The notes under the pieces are model-generated. The model made no database searches, was not told where the DNA came from, and was given only the letters and a program-made list of their open reading frames with translations. Shown piece by piece: positions 17,447-27,772 of a stretch of 64,000 bases of DNA. Numbering within the stretch: the stretch's first letter is position 1; each line of letters starts with the position of its first letter. The stretch spans positions 1 through 64,000 of the forward strand of contig NZ_CALSFS010000001.1 in NCBI RefSeq assembly GCF_943736985.1, written 5' to 3'. Made by a program: the position numbers and the translations under genes. This stretch comes from Clostridium sp. Marseille-Q2269. GTDB lineage: Bacteria > Bacillota > Clostridia > Clostridiales > Clostridiaceae.

Positions 17447-18908
17447 GTTTAAAAAAAGTATAGTATATAAATTATTCCTAGTAACCACCCTGTTATTAGT
17501 AATAAGTTCTATATGTACTTATTCTATAATTTATATGTTTTTACCTAGGTATTATTATAAATATAAGAGAATAAATATAGAGAATCAGTTAGATAAATTA
17601 GTTACTGATTCTCCTAGATTAGATGTAAATAATATTGAAGAATATTTGGAAAGTATATCTTCTAATAATAATGCTGTTATACTAGTAACAGATGAAGATG
17701 GAAAAATTGTGTATTTTACTAATGTGCCACAAAAAGGACCAATACCTATACCTAAAAAAGAAGAGCTTCCTCATTTTAAAAATAGAGAGAAAATTAGTTC
17801 AAGGTCAGTATATAAAAGTTATAGAAAAATAAAATTTAATAATAGCAGTGGAACTTACAATTTATATTTAAATGCACCACTTCAACCTATATCTGAGGCA
17901 TCTAAAGTTTTAGTTTTACTTATACCATACATAGGATTGGTTATAGTTTTAATTTCTACTATAGGTGGATTGATATATTCTAAGGTAATATCTAAACCTT
18001 TAATAAGTGTAAATGAAGTGGCTAAAAAAATGGCTAAATTAGATTTTAGTAAAAAGTGCACAATAAAAGGAGAAGACGAAATAGGTGAGCTTTCTAAAAG
18101 TTTAAATGATTTATCAAATAATTTAAAAGTGTCCATGGAAGAGCTTCAAAAGGCAAATGAACAATTATTAGATGATATTGCTAAAGAAAGAGAAATAGAG
18201 AAAAAAAGAAGAGAGTTTATAGCCACTATATCACATGAATTAAAAACCCCTATAACTATTTTAAGAGGACAAATAGAAGGAATGTTATCTAATATAGGTA
18301 TTTATAAGGATAGGGATAAATATCTAAGACGAAATCTTGAAGTTATAAATGATATGGAATATATGGTGAAAGAAACTTTAGAAATTTCAAAACTAGAATC
18401 TCAAGGATTCAAACCTAAAAAAGAACAGGTTAATTTTAGTAAAACACTTAAGCAGTGTATTTATAATACAGCTTTTATAGCCAAAGAAAAGAATATAATA
18501 ATAAACACAAATATAGAAGAGTATTTATTAGTTTTAGGAGATAATAAACTATTAAAAAAAGTAGTACATAATATAATAACTAATGCTATTAATCATTCTA
18601 GAGAAAATGAAAAAGTTTATGTAAATCTTCAAAGGAACAAACATGAAATTCTGTTAACAGTAGAAAACACAGGAGTTCATATAGAGGAGAATGAATTTAA
18701 AGAAATATTTAAACCTTTTTATAGAATAGAGAAATCTAGAAATAGGAAAAGTGGTGGAAGTGGTCTTGGCCTTTATATAGTGAAAATGATTTTAGATGCT
18801 CATAAGGCCCAATATTCTATTTCAAACAGTAAAAAAGGTGTAGCATTTAAAGTTTCCTTAAATGATTATAATAATAATACATTAAAAAAAATACCTTTTA
18901 TGTTTTAG
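17436..18908 (+). CDS. Sensor histidine kinase, two-membrane-helix type
   Basis: The protein has 490 residues from a TTG start inside the end of the response regulator gene. Transmembrane helix 1 (about 11-36), an extracellular sensor of about 120 residues, helix 2 (about 157-182) and a HAMP domain (about 182-235) come first. The HisKA domain has SHELKTP with His267. The HATPase domain has NAINHS, and GSGLGLYIVK as the G2 box. It is a complete kinase, the partner of the preceding OmpR-type regulator. The ligand is unknown. A strong hairpin follows. Confidence 0.95.
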   Translation: MKNRFKKSIVYKLFLVTTLLLVISSICTYSIIYMFLPRYYYKYKRINIENQLDKLVTDSPRLDVNNIEEYLESISSNNNAVILVTDEDGKIVYFTNVPQKGPIPIPKKEELPHFKNREKISSRSVYKSYRKIKFNNSSGTYNLYLNAPLQPISEASKVLVLLIPYIGLVIVLISTIGGLIYSKVISKPLISVNEVAKKMAKLDFSKKCTIKGEDEIGELSKSLNDLSNNLKVSMEELQKANEQLLDDIAKEREIEKKRREFIATISHELKTPITILRGQIEGMLSNIGIYKDRDKYLRRNLEVINDMEYMVKETLEISKLESQGFKPKKEQVNFSKTLKQCIYNTAFIAKEKNIIINTNIEEYLLVLGDNKLLKKVVHNIITNAINHSRENEKVYVNLQRNKHEILLTVENTGVHIEENEFKEIFKPFYRIEKSRNRKSGGSGLGLYIVKMILDAHKAQYSISNSKKGVAFKVSLNDYNNNTLKKIPFMF

Positions 18909-18962
18909 AAGATATATATTTTCTAGGCACAAATAGTATATAGTAATGAATTATAATGAAAA

Positions 18963-19046
18963 CTTTAATATTTATAATTCATAAATATTAAAGATAAAAA
19001 TAGTGTGTGAAAATTTATAATCAAATTTCTCATATACTATTTTTAA
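18963..19046 (+). terminator. Two consecutive hairpins ending the TCS operon
   Basis: A perfect 13-bp stem with a 5-base loop (18963-18975 with 18981-18993) is followed by a longer stem starting at AAAAATAGT (18996) and ending at ACTATTTTT (about 19044). The second stem ends in a T-run and is the likely terminator. Confidence 0.7.
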
Positions 19047-19081
19047 TTTGTAAAAAATTTGGCAAATTTCAATTTAAAACA

Positions 19082-19110
19082 TTGTTTTCTATGTAAAATT
19101 ATTGTAAAAT
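19082..19110 (+). promoter_or_regulatory. Candidate promoter of the immune inhibitor A gene
   Basis: TTGTTT (19082-19087), 17 bases, TAAAAT (19105-19110). It is a moderate sigma-A match located after the TCS terminator, which suggests the protease is its own transcription unit. Confidence 0.35.
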
Positions 19111-19170
19111 TTACATTGTACTCCTTGCAATTATTATTTTATATATCCTATTGAAAGGTGGCTAATGTAT

Positions 19171-21708
19171 ATGTTAAGTAAAAAAACTTTGTGCAAAATT
19201 TTTGCAATAGCTTTTATTGTTGCAATTATTACACCTTCCTTTAAAGCTAACGCAAAAGAAGAAAATAATGTATTTAAAAAACCTATGCCTAAAGTAGAAA
19301 GACACCCTTGGAATGGAACGATTTATAAGGCAAAACCATTAGTAGTACTAATGGAATATAAAGATTATAAACATACAGAAATTAATGCCAAGGATAAAAA
19401 GAGTATAGACGATTTTAATTATGCTAAATACAAAGATGAGGACTATACAAAAGAGCATTATCAGAATATATTTTTTGGAGAAAATACTTATAAAGGGCCG
19501 GATGGAAAAGAATATGTTTCTATGAGAAGGCATCTTTTTGAGGAGTCTGGTGGTAGCTTTGATTTTAATGGGTCTGTTGCTGGATGGTATGAAACTAAAT
19601 ATAATGCCAAATATTATGGTGCTCTAGATCCACTTTATACTAATGGAGGAACGGATCAAAATAATACAGCTAAGTTAGCTTTAGAAGCTCTTGACAATGT
19701 ATCAAAAGATCCTAATGTCGATTTATCAAAATATGATGTGGAAGATCCAATGGATATAGATGGAGATGGGAATTTCTTTGAGCCAGATGGAGTTGTAGAT
19801 ACTTTAATTGTTCTTCACACTGGTATTGGAGAAGAATATGGTGGAGGATCTTTAGGGGAAGATTCAATTTGGCCTTTTCAAGGAAAATTCTATGAATACG
19901 GAGCTGCTGGTTATACTATGCCTGAAGTAAAGGATTCTAAAGGAAACAATATGAAAGCCTGTAAGTTTATATCAATGGAACAAAATTTACCACCAGATTT
20001 AATGGTCCATGAATATGGTCATTATTTAGGGTTGCCAGACCTTTATGGTTATGATGGTAGTAATCCGCCAGTGCAATATTGGTCTCAAATGGGTGGAAGT
20101 TATACAGGTCCAGTTTGTGGTGTATATCCATTAAGCTATGGTGGTTTTGGACGTAATATGTTACAAGAAATTGGTAGAAAGAAGAATGTAGAATTAAACT
20201 GGGCAAAAGATAAGACAGTTTATTTAGATCAATTGAAGGGAAGAGGACAAACTATAACTTTAGATGAGGAATCAGTAAATGGTTCAAATTTGAATCTTAT
20301 AAATATAAAATTACCAAGTAATGAAATAAAAACTGTTACTGCTTCAACTGGTAAAAATATGTTTCACAGCGGAGCACCAGTTTATGATATGCGAAATTCT
20401 ATGGAACTAAAAAAGCCTTTAGATTTAACTAAGACCAAAAATGCATCTATTAAATTCAAAGCCTTGTATGATCTAGCAGTTAATGATGATTTCGCATCTG
20501 TACAAGTTAGAGAAAAAGGAAGTAATAAATGGGTTTCTGTACGTGGAAATATAACCACAACAGAAAATCCTAAAGATACTACACCAAATGATGAATTAGA
20601 TAGAAATCCAGGCCACGGTATAAATGGTTCATCTAATGCTAAATGGGTAGATGCTAGTTTTGACTTGAAAGATTTTATAGGAAAACAGATAGATCTTAGA
20701 ATATTTAATTGGACATTTGATATGTCAACTCATGCAGGAATATATGTGGATGATGTAAACATAATTGTAGATAATAAGGTTATTATATTCGATGGAGCAG
20801 AAGATTCTAAAAAAACTGCATTTAATTTTAATGATTTTAAAATTACTGATGGAACTAATAGTGGAAATCGTTCATATATTTTAGAATTAAGAAATCATGC
20901 TAATTCAAATGTGGATAAATCTCTAGGAGGACCTCTTAGAAAATCTATACCTGGAGATGTAGTGCATGATGCAGGCTTATTAATTTGGTATGCAAATGGT
21001 GATTACAAAGAACAAAATGTTAGTAAACATCCTGGATATGCTATGGCCGGAGTTATAGATGCAGATCAAAATCCAGTTATTGCTACTAGATCAGATAATT
21101 CTAAAACTGTAGATAAGGTAATGTATCAGCTTAGGGATGCAGCTTTTGGATTAAGAGAGCAAACTCCATTGAAGCTTAACTGGTCAAATGGAACTATTAC
21201 AGAAGATACTTCTTTAATGATGAATCCAATATTTGATGATTCTAAAGATTATTCAAACAAAGAGATTACTCAAGGGGGATTAATATTGCCCAACAATGGA
21301 GTTATGGCATTCGTAACAGAAGAAAATGGAAGTATTAGTAGTAGTAAAGTTCATATTACTGCTAAAGATGTGAGAAGACCTACATGTCAAGATACAAGAG
21401 AAATTGAGCATATAAAAGTTGAAAATAATAAAGTTTATATAACTACTGATAAAAAATATTCAGATACTGCATACGTAAGTTATTTATCTTCAGATGGAAA
21501 AACTGAAAATAAGATTAAGTTAAACTATAATAGAAGTAAAAAGGCCTATGAAGGAGATATAAGTTTTGCAGCAACAAAAGGTAATTGGAAAATTAATTAT
21601 ATAATTATATCTGATTCAGATAAAAACACAAAAGCTTTTTATAATATAAAAGTTAATAAAGTATTTGGTTCTGATTTAAGCAAAGGTAATATAACTTTAA
21701 GAAAATAA
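19171..21708 (+). CDS. Immune inhibitor A-type secreted metalloprotease (M6)
   Basis: The protein has about 845 residues. The second ATG (19171) is better spaced from AAAGGTGG than the first (19165). A signal peptide (through ANA, about residue 30) and propeptide are followed by the M6 domain. The zinc site is HEYGHYLGLPDLYG (282-295 counted from the first ATG). Asp-rich segments such as DIDGDGNFFEPDGVVD (about 197-212) are likely calcium-binding. After the catalytic domain comes a MAM-like beta-sandwich region typical of InhA, and a C-terminal beta domain. InhA proteases degrade antimicrobial peptides and matrix proteins. The gene lies directly after the TCS. It is only distantly related to the M6 protease at 13083-15329, so it is not a recent duplicate. 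Confidence 0.94.
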   Translation: MLSKKTLCKIFAIAFIVAIITPSFKANAKEENNVFKKPMPKVERHPWNGTIYKAKPLVVLMEYKDYKHTEINAKDKKSIDDFNYAKYKDEDYTKEHYQNIFFGENTYKGPDGKEYVSMRRHLFEESGGSFDFNGSVAGWYETKYNAKYYGALDPLYTNGGTDQNNTAKLALEALDNVSKDPNVDLSKYDVEDPMDIDGDGNFFEPDGVVDTLIVLHTGIGEEYGGGSLGEDSIWPFQGKFYEYGAAGYTMPEVKDSKGNNMKACKFISMEQNLPPDLMVHEYGHYLGLPDLYGYDGSNPPVQYWSQMGGSYTGPVCGVYPLSYGGFGRNMLQEIGRKKNVELNWAKDKTVYLDQLKGRGQTITLDEESVNGSNLNLINIKLPSNEIKTVTASTGKNMFHSGAPVYDMRNSMELKKPLDLTKTKNASIKFKALYDLAVNDDFASVQVREKGSNKWVSVRGNITTTENPKDTTPNDELDRNPGHGINGSSNAKWVDASFDLKDFIGKQIDLRIFNWTFDMSTHAGIYVDDVNIIVDNKVIIFDGAEDSKKTAFNFNDFKITDGTNSGNRSYILELRNHANSNVDKSLGGPLRKSIPGDVVHDAGLLIWYANGDYKEQNVSKHPGYAMAGVIDADQNPVIATRSDNSKTVDKVMYQLRDAAFGLREQTPLKLNWSNGTITEDTSLMMNPIFDDSKDYSNKEITQGGLILPNNGVMAFVTEENGSISSSKVHITAKDVRRPTCQDTREIEHIKVENNKVYITTDKKYSDTAYVSYLSSDGKTENKIKLNYNRSKKAYEGDISFAATKGNWKINYIIISDSDKNTKAFYNIKVNKVFGSDLSKGNITLRK

Positions 21709-21758
21709 GTTAAAAATAGGACAGATTGTATTATTATTAATTTAAAAGAATAACTATT

Positions 21759-21803
21759 GTATCACTTGATATATAAATTTTATATCAAGTGATATATTTT
21801 TTG
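21759..21803 (+). terminator. Terminator of the immune inhibitor A gene
   Basis: ATCACTTGATATA (21761-21773) and TATATCAAGTGAT (21781-21793) form a perfect 13-bp stem followed by a T-rich stretch. Confidence 0.88.
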
Positions 21804-21865
21804 TAATATTTAAGATTTATTTTTTAAATATTATTTGTAAGTATGAAATAATAAATCATATTCAC

Positions 21866-21887
21866 TTATTTCCATATGGTGGAATAA
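21866..21887 (+). promoter_or_regulatory. Imperfect palindrome before the alpha/beta hydrolase gene
   Basis: TTATTTCCA and TGGAATAA face each other at 21866-21887, directly upstream of a TATAAT at 21891-21896. No good -35 box is visible, so an activator- or repressor-bound site is possible. Confidence 0.3.
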
Positions 21888-21925
21888 ACTTATAATGTAA
21901 GAATTTTATTATAAGGGGTATTTGT

Positions 21926-22741
21926 ATGGGATATTATGTTAAAGTTCAATCAGATGTAAAACTTTATGTGGAAGATCTTAATCCAAAGGGGAAAAAGACA
22001 TTATTATTTTTACATGGATGGCCTGGCAGTCACAACTTATTTGAATATCAATTTAATCAACTTCCTAAAATGGGATATAGATGTATAGGTATAGATCAAA
22101 GGGGATTTGGTGAATCAGATAAGCCTTTTACAGGATATTCTTATGATAGATTGTCAGATGATGTTAGATGTGTAATTGAAGCCCTTGAATTAAAGAACGT
22201 TACATTAATTGGACATTCCACAGGAGGAGCCATTGCCATTAGATATATGGCAAGACATAATGAGTTTGGAATATCTAAACTTGTTCTTTGCGCAGCAGCA
22301 GCTCCTAGTCTTATTAAGCGTCCATATTTTCCTTATGGATTAGAAAGGGAAGTTGTAGAGGATATTATTAAAGGAACATATACGGATCGTCCTAACATGT
22401 TAGATGACTTTGGGAATATATTCTTCTTTAAGTATATAACTAAACCTTTTTCACAGTGGTTTTTAAATTTAGGATTACAGGCTGCAGGGTGGTCTACTGC
22501 AGCAATTGCAAATACCTGGCTGGATGAGGAAGGATTATTTTCTGATCTTAAGAAAATAACTGTTCCTACTTTGATTCTTCATGGTATTCACGATAAAGTT
22601 TGTTTATTTCCATTGGCAGAAGCACAGAAGAAAGGTATTAAAAATTCAAAACTTATTCCATTTAAATATAGTGGTCATGGATTATTTTATGATGAGATGG
22701 AAAAGTTCAATAAAGAACTGGAGCAATTTGTTAGAAAATAA
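21926..22741 (+). CDS. Alpha/beta-hydrolase fold enzyme
   Basis: The 271-residue cytoplasmic protein has no signal peptide. The oxyanion-loop motif HGWPGS is at 30-35, and the nucleophile elbow GHSTGG puts Ser98 as the catalytic residue. HGIHDK near 215-220 supplies the acid, and YSGHGLF near 248 the histidine. The overall pattern is that of haloperoxidase/epoxide hydrolase-like or esterase family members (Abhydrolase_1). The substrate cannot be read from the sequence. Ser rather than Asp at the elbow argues against a true epoxide hydrolase or dehalogenase. AAGGGG precedes the ATG; the gene is monocistronic with its own terminator. Confidence 0.9.
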   Translation: MGYYVKVQSDVKLYVEDLNPKGKKTLLFLHGWPGSHNLFEYQFNQLPKMGYRCIGIDQRGFGESDKPFTGYSYDRLSDDVRCVIEALELKNVTLIGHSTGGAIAIRYMARHNEFGISKLVLCAAAAPSLIKRPYFPYGLEREVVEDIIKGTYTDRPNMLDDFGNIFFFKYITKPFSQWFLNLGLQAAGWSTAAIANTWLDEEGLFSDLKKITVPTLILHGIHDKVCLFPLAEAQKKGIKNSKLIPFKYSGHGLFYDEMEKFNKELEQFVRK

Positions 22742-22766
22742 TATAAACATTAAATAATATTCTTGT

Positions 22767-22815
22767 AATAAAGGTAAGAAATTTAATCCCTATTATTAAT
22801 TTCTTACCTTTATTA
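22767..22815 (+). terminator. Terminator of the hydrolase gene
   Basis: TAATAAAGGTAAGAAATT pairs with AATTTCTTACCTTTATTA around a loop of about 11 bases. The stem is long and AT-rich. Confidence 0.85.
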
Positions 22816-23235
22816 TATTTGAAATTTAAATTTAAGTAAATCCTAGAAAAAATAAGTATATAAGCTTAATATTGATAATTATTAAAGTTATATTAACATT
22901 ATTAGGATTCAAGTAAATATTTTAAGGAATTTAATAAGTAAGAACTTAGATTATTAAATATGGGGATATTAACTTTTTTATATGAAAAAATTGTATAAAG
23001 ATATAAAATATAGTTTATGAAATGGTTTTACAATCCTAATTTTAGCAAGAGTTTTAAGAAATAATTTCATCATAACTTATAATAAGTATATAAATGCAGT
23101 AAAAAAGTATAGAAACATATATAAAAATGAAATTTTTATATTGATTTAATTCAATATTCTATATATAATTACAATTAAAATATTTACGTTTAAAAGACAC
23201 AATATTTTTGCATAAAGAAAAAAGGGGGGGAATAA
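22816..23235 (+). promoter_or_regulatory. gltB upstream region with candidate promoter
   Basis: This 420-base non-coding stretch holds one good vegetative promoter candidate: TTGATT (23141-23146), 17 bases, TATAAT (23164-23169). That gives a leader of about 60 bases before gltB. I see no T-box or known riboswitch pattern. Nothing else in 22816-23140 could be assigned. Confidence 0.45.
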
Positions 23236-26200
23236 ATGATAAACAGTATAGGTTTTCCTAAAAAACAAGGGTTATATAATCCACAATTTGAAAAAGATAA
23301 TTGTGGGGTAGGATTTATAGCAAATGTTAAAGGAGAAAAAACTCACAGTATAGTGACAAAAGCTTTAGAAATTTTAGTTAACTTAACACATAGAGGAGCT
23401 GTGGGATCTGATCCTAAAACTGGTGACGGAGCAGGGGTGTTAGTCCAAATACCAGATGAATTTTTAAGAATAAACTGTTATAATCTCGGTATTGAACTTC
23501 CAAAGTTTTCAGAGTATGCAGTTGGTATGACTTTTTTGCCTAGAGAAACTGCTATAAGATATCAATGTGAAGGTATATTTGAAAGAGTAGCAGAGGAAGA
23601 AGGACAAAAAATATTAGGTTGGAGAGATGTACCAACAGATAATAGATCTATAGGAGAAACTGCAAAAGGTACAGAGCCTGTCATAAGACAAATATTTATT
23701 AAAAGATGTAATTGTAATAAAGAAGAATTTGAAAGAAAATTATATATAATAAGAAAAAAAGCAGAAAATGAAGTTAATAAATTAATAGATAAAAGTAATG
23801 AATATTTTTATGTATGCAGTCTTTCTAGTAAAACAATAATTTATAAAGGTCTTTTATTGGCAGATCAGATAAGCAAATACTATGTAGACTTAAACGATAT
23901 AAATTTTAAAAGTTCTATAGCTTTAGTTCATCAAAGATTCAGTACAAATACTTTCCCTACTTGGGATTTAGCTCAACCTTTTAGATATTTAGCTCATAAT
24001 GGAGAAATAAATACTATAAGAGGAAATAGAAACTGGATGCATGCAAGAGAAGGGCTTTTAAAATCGGATGTGTTTAAAAAAGATATTAAAAATTTATTTC
24101 CTATAGTTGTTCCAAATGGAAGTGACTCAGCTTCTTTAGATAATGTATTTGAACTTCTTAATAAGGATGGGAGAAATGTTGTTCATTCTATGAGAATGCT
24201 TATTCCAGAAGCCTGGGAAAAAGATGATTTTATGGATGAAGACACTAAAGCTTTTTATGAATACCATTCGTCCCTTATGGAACCTTGGGATGGACCAGCT
24301 GCTGTATTTTTTACTGATGGAGAAAAAGTAGGAGCAACATTAGACAGAAATGGATTAAGACCCTGTAAATATGTAATTACAAAAGATGGGGATATCATAA
24401 TGGCATCAGAACTTGGTGTTTTGAAATTTAATCCAGAAAACATAATGAAAAGAGGAAGATTAGAACCAGGAAAAATGCTTTTAGTAGACACTAAAGAAAA
24501 AAGCATTCTAGAAAATGACGAATTAATTAAGAAATTCTGTAGTAATAAATGTTATAAAGAAGCTGTTAAAAATAGTAAATATACTCTTGAAGATTTTAAT
24601 TTAGAATATAATGCAGAAAAACCTAATGTAAATGATGAACTTTTAAAAGAAAAACAACAAGCTTTTGGTTATTCATTAGAAGATTTAAGAGTAATAATTA
24701 AAATCATGGCAGAAAATGGATCAGAACCTATAGGATCAATGGGAAATGATACGCCTTTAGCTGTATTATCTAACAAATCCCAACTGTTATTTTCATATTT
24801 TAGGCAATTATTTGCTCAAGTTACAAATCCACCTATAGATCCAATAAGAGAAGGAATAGTTATGTCTCTTACAAATTATATTGGATTTCAAAATAATTTA
24901 TTAGATAAAGAAAGAAAAATTTCACCTTTTATATGTATAGACAAACCAATTTTATCAAATGAACAAATGTATAAAATAAAAAATTTAAGAACAAATGATT
25001 TTAAATCCACAACTATACCTATAATTTTTAAAGCAGATAGTGGAATTGAAGGATTTAAAGAAACTTTAGATATTATATGTGAAAGAGCAGAAAAAAGAGC
25101 TAGTGAAGGATATAATATTATAGTCTTGAGTGATAGAAAAGTAGATGATTATGATGCAGCCATCCCAAGCTTACTTGCGGTATCAGCAGTACATCATCAT
25201 CTTATAAAAAAGAAAAGTAGAACTAAGGTATCTATTATAATTGAAACAGCAGAATCAAGAGAAACTACTCATTTTGCGCTTTTAATAGGATATGGAGCAA
25301 CAGCTGTAAACCCTTATCTTGCATATGAAACAGTAAGAAGCATGGTTTTAGATAAAACAATAGAAAACTTAGATGAAACTAAGGCTATAGAAAATTATAT
25401 ACAAGCTGTATGTAAAGGACTTATGAAAATACTTTCAAAGATGGGGATATGTACAATTCAAAGTTATCATGGAGCTCAAATATTTGAAATACTTGGACTT
25501 AATGAAGAGTTTGTAAATAAATATTTTGACGGAACACCTTCTACAATAGGAGGAATAGACATAGAGGATGTAGCAGAAGAAGTGTTAGAAAGACATAATA
25601 AAGCCTTTAATAAGTTAAGGAAACCTGAGAATGAATTAGATGTTGGAGGAATATATTCTTGGAGAAAGGAAGGAGAATTTCATCTTTTTAATCCAGAAAC
25701 AATATATAAACTTCAGTTAGCAGCAAGAAATAATAGCTATGAAATATTTAAAGAATATACAAGTATATCAGATAACCAAAGTGAAAATTTATGTACAATA
25801 AGAGGGCTTCTAAAGTTTACCAAGTTCAATCATATTCCTATAGAGGAAGTAGAGCCTATATCACAAATAGTTAAAAGATTTTGTACTGGAGCTATGTCTT
25901 TAGGATCTTTAAGTAAGGAAGCACATGAAACTATAGCTATAGCTATGAATAGACTAGGTGGAAAAAGTAATTCTGGTGAAGGTGGAGAAGACGAAGCTAG
26001 ATATAAAGTAAATAGTAATGGAGATAGTAAAAGAAGTGCTATAAAACAAGTAGCTTCTGCAAGATTCGGAGTTACAGCAAATTATCTTGCCAATGCAGAT
26101 GAATTGCAAATAAAGGTTGGACAAGGAGCTAAACCGGGTGAAGGGGGACATCTTCCAGGAAATAAAGTTGACAATTATATAGCCAAAATAAGAAATTCTA

Positions 26201-27756
26201 CTGCAGGAATAGATTTGATATCTCCACCGCCTCATCACGATATATATTCAATAGAAGATTTAGCTCAACTTATATATGATTTAAAGTCAGCCAACACAGA
26301 TAGTAGAATTAGTGTAAAACTTGTATCAGAAGCAGGAGTTGGAACTGTAGCAGCTGGAGTTGCTAAAGCCCATGCAGATGTAATACTTATAAGTGGACAT
26401 GACGGAGGTAGTGGAGCAGCACCACTTTCTTCTATGAGAAATGCTGCTATTCCTTGGGAGATAGGACTCTCAGAAGCACATCAAGTTTTAATGCTGAACA
26501 ATTTAAGAAGCAGAGTAAGGCTTCAAACAGATGGAAAACTGAAGACAGGAAGAGATGTTATTATTGCTGCACTTCTTGGAGCAGAAGAATTTGGATTTGC
26601 AACTACAGCACTAGTAGTACTTGGATGTACACTTCTTCGTAACTGTCATTGTAACACTTGTGATATGGGAGTTGCAACTCAAGATAAAGAACTTAGAAAA
26701 TGTTTTAAAGGTAAGCCGGAACATATTATAAATTTCTTTACATTTATAGCTAAGGAAGTTAGAGAATATATGGCTTTACTAGGATTTAGAACTATGAATG
26801 AAATGATAGGTAGAGTAGATATACTTGAGAAACGTGAAGATATTAAGCATAAAAAAGCAAATAAGTTAGATTTAGATAAGATTTTATATAAGCCAGATAT
26901 GCCAAATAGAATAAAATCTTACTGTGTTTTAGCACAAGATCATGGAATAGATAAATCCATGGATTATATACTTCTAGAAGCTTCAGCTAAAGTATTTGAA
27001 GAAAAGAAAAAAGTTGTAGGAAACTTTGAAATAAAAAATACTGATAGAACCGTAGGAACAATGTTAAGTGGTAAAATAGCTAAAGCTTTTGGTCAACATG
27101 GCCTTAAAGAAGATACAATGATATTCAATTTTAAAGGATTTGCAGGCCAAAGTTTTGGGGCTTATTGCGTTAAAGGACTTACATTAGTTTTAGAAGGAGG
27201 AGCTAACGACTATGTAGCTAAAGGGTTATCTGGGGCTAAAGTAATTATTAAAAATCCAAAAGAAAGTCCATGCGTTGCTGAAGAAAACTTCATAGCAGGT
27301 AATACTATATTGTATGGAGCCACATCAGGTGAAGTTTATATAAATGGAATGGTTGGAGAACGTTTTGCAGTAAGAAACAGTGGTGCAAATGCTGTTGTAG
27401 AAGGTGTAGGAGATCATTGTTGTGAGTATATGACCGGGGGAATAGTAGTGGTTATAGGAAAAGTAGGAAGAAATTTTGGAGCAGGCATGAGTGGTGGAAT
27501 TGCTTATGTTTTAGATGAAGATAATAGTATTAGTAAAAAATGTACTGAAAAATCTATTGTAACAGAAGAATTAAATTTAAATAGTGAAAAAGAAGTTTAT
27601 GATTTGATAGAAAAACATTATAAATATACTGAAAGTTTTAAAGCTAAAAACATATTAGATAATTTTTCAAAATATAAGAGTATGTTTAAAAGAGTTATAC
27701 CAAAAGAATATAAGAATATAATACAAAAAAATGATTTAGAAGGAAAAGTTTCTTAA
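23236..27756 (+). CDS. gltB: Glutamate synthase large (alpha) subunit
   Basis: The 1506-residue protein is full length for bacterial GOGAT alpha. After a propeptide of about 22 residues, Cys23 (DNCGVGF) is the nucleophile of the class II glutaminase domain. It is followed by HQRFSTNTFPTW and HNGEINTIRGN (about 230-265). The central and FMN-binding synthase domains carry GEGGEDEARY (about 914-923) and HDGGSGAAP. The [3Fe-4S] cysteine motif is CTLLRNCHCNTC (about 1132-1143), and the GXGXG domain is C-terminal. The enzyme makes two glutamates from glutamine and 2-oxoglutarate. It is seven bases upstream of gltD, forming a two-gene operon. GGGGGG lies before the ATG. Confidence 0.98.
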   Translation: MINSIGFPKKQGLYNPQFEKDNCGVGFIANVKGEKTHSIVTKALEILVNLTHRGAVGSDPKTGDGAGVLVQIPDEFLRINCYNLGIELPKFSEYAVGMTFLPRETAIRYQCEGIFERVAEEEGQKILGWRDVPTDNRSIGETAKGTEPVIRQIFIKRCNCNKEEFERKLYIIRKKAENEVNKLIDKSNEYFYVCSLSSKTIIYKGLLLADQISKYYVDLNDINFKSSIALVHQRFSTNTFPTWDLAQPFRYLAHNGEINTIRGNRNWMHAREGLLKSDVFKKDIKNLFPIVVPNGSDSASLDNVFELLNKDGRNVVHSMRMLIPEAWEKDDFMDEDTKAFYEYHSSLMEPWDGPAAVFFTDGEKVGATLDRNGLRPCKYVITKDGDIIMASELGVLKFNPENIMKRGRLEPGKMLLVDTKEKSILENDELIKKFCSNKCYKEAVKNSKYTLEDFNLEYNAEKPNVNDELLKEKQQAFGYSLEDLRVIIKIMAENGSEPIGSMGNDTPLAVLSNKSQLLFSYFRQLFAQVTNPPIDPIREGIVMSLTNYIGFQNNLLDKERKISPFICIDKPILSNEQMYKIKNLRTNDFKSTTIPIIFKADSGIEGFKETLDIICERAEKRASEGYNIIVLSDRKVDDYDAAIPSLLAVSAVHHHLIKKKSRTKVSIIIETAESRETTHFALLIGYGATAVNPYLAYETVRSMVLDKTIENLDETKAIENYIQAVCKGLMKILSKMGICTIQSYHGAQIFEILGLNEEFVNKYFDGTPSTIGGIDIEDVAEEVLERHNKAFNKLRKPENELDVGGIYSWRKEGEFHLFNPETIYKLQLAARNNSYEIFKEYTSISDNQSENLCTIRGLLKFTKFNHIPIEEVEPISQIVKRFCTGAMSLGSLSKEAHETIAIAMNRLGGKSNSGEGGEDEARYKVNSNGDSKRSAIKQVASARFGVTANYLANADELQIKVGQGAKPGEGGHLPGNKVDNYIAKIRNSTAGIDLISPPPHHDIYSIEDLAQLIYDLKSANTDSRISVKLVSEAGVGTVAAGVAKAHADVILISGHDGGSGAAPLSSMRNAAIPWEIGLSEAHQVLMLNNLRSRVRLQTDGKLKTGRDVIIAALLGAEEFGFATTALVVLGCTLLRNCHCNTCDMGVATQDKELRKCFKGKPEHIINFFTFIAKEVREYMALLGFRTMNEMIGRVDILEKREDIKHKKANKLDLDKILYKPDMPNRIKSYCVLAQDHGIDKSMDYILLEASAKVFEEKKKVVGNFEIKNTDRTVGTMLSGKIAKAFGQHGLKEDTMIFNFKGFAGQSFGAYCVKGLTLVLEGGANDYVAKGLSGAKVIIKNPKESPCVAEENFIAGNTILYGATSGEVYINGMVGERFAVRNSGANAVVEGVGDHCCEYMTGGIVVVIGKVGRNFGAGMSGGIAYVLDEDNSISKKCTEKSIVTEELNLNSEKEVYDLIEKHYKYTESFKAKNILDNFSKYKSMFKRVIPKEYKNIIQKNDLEGKVS

Positions 27757-27772
27757 TAAGGGGGTGTATTCA

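Noticed and set aside
25954..26238. Minus-strand frame of 94 codons inside gltB
   Set aside because: It overlaps the conserved FMN domain of gltB and shows no independent start signal.
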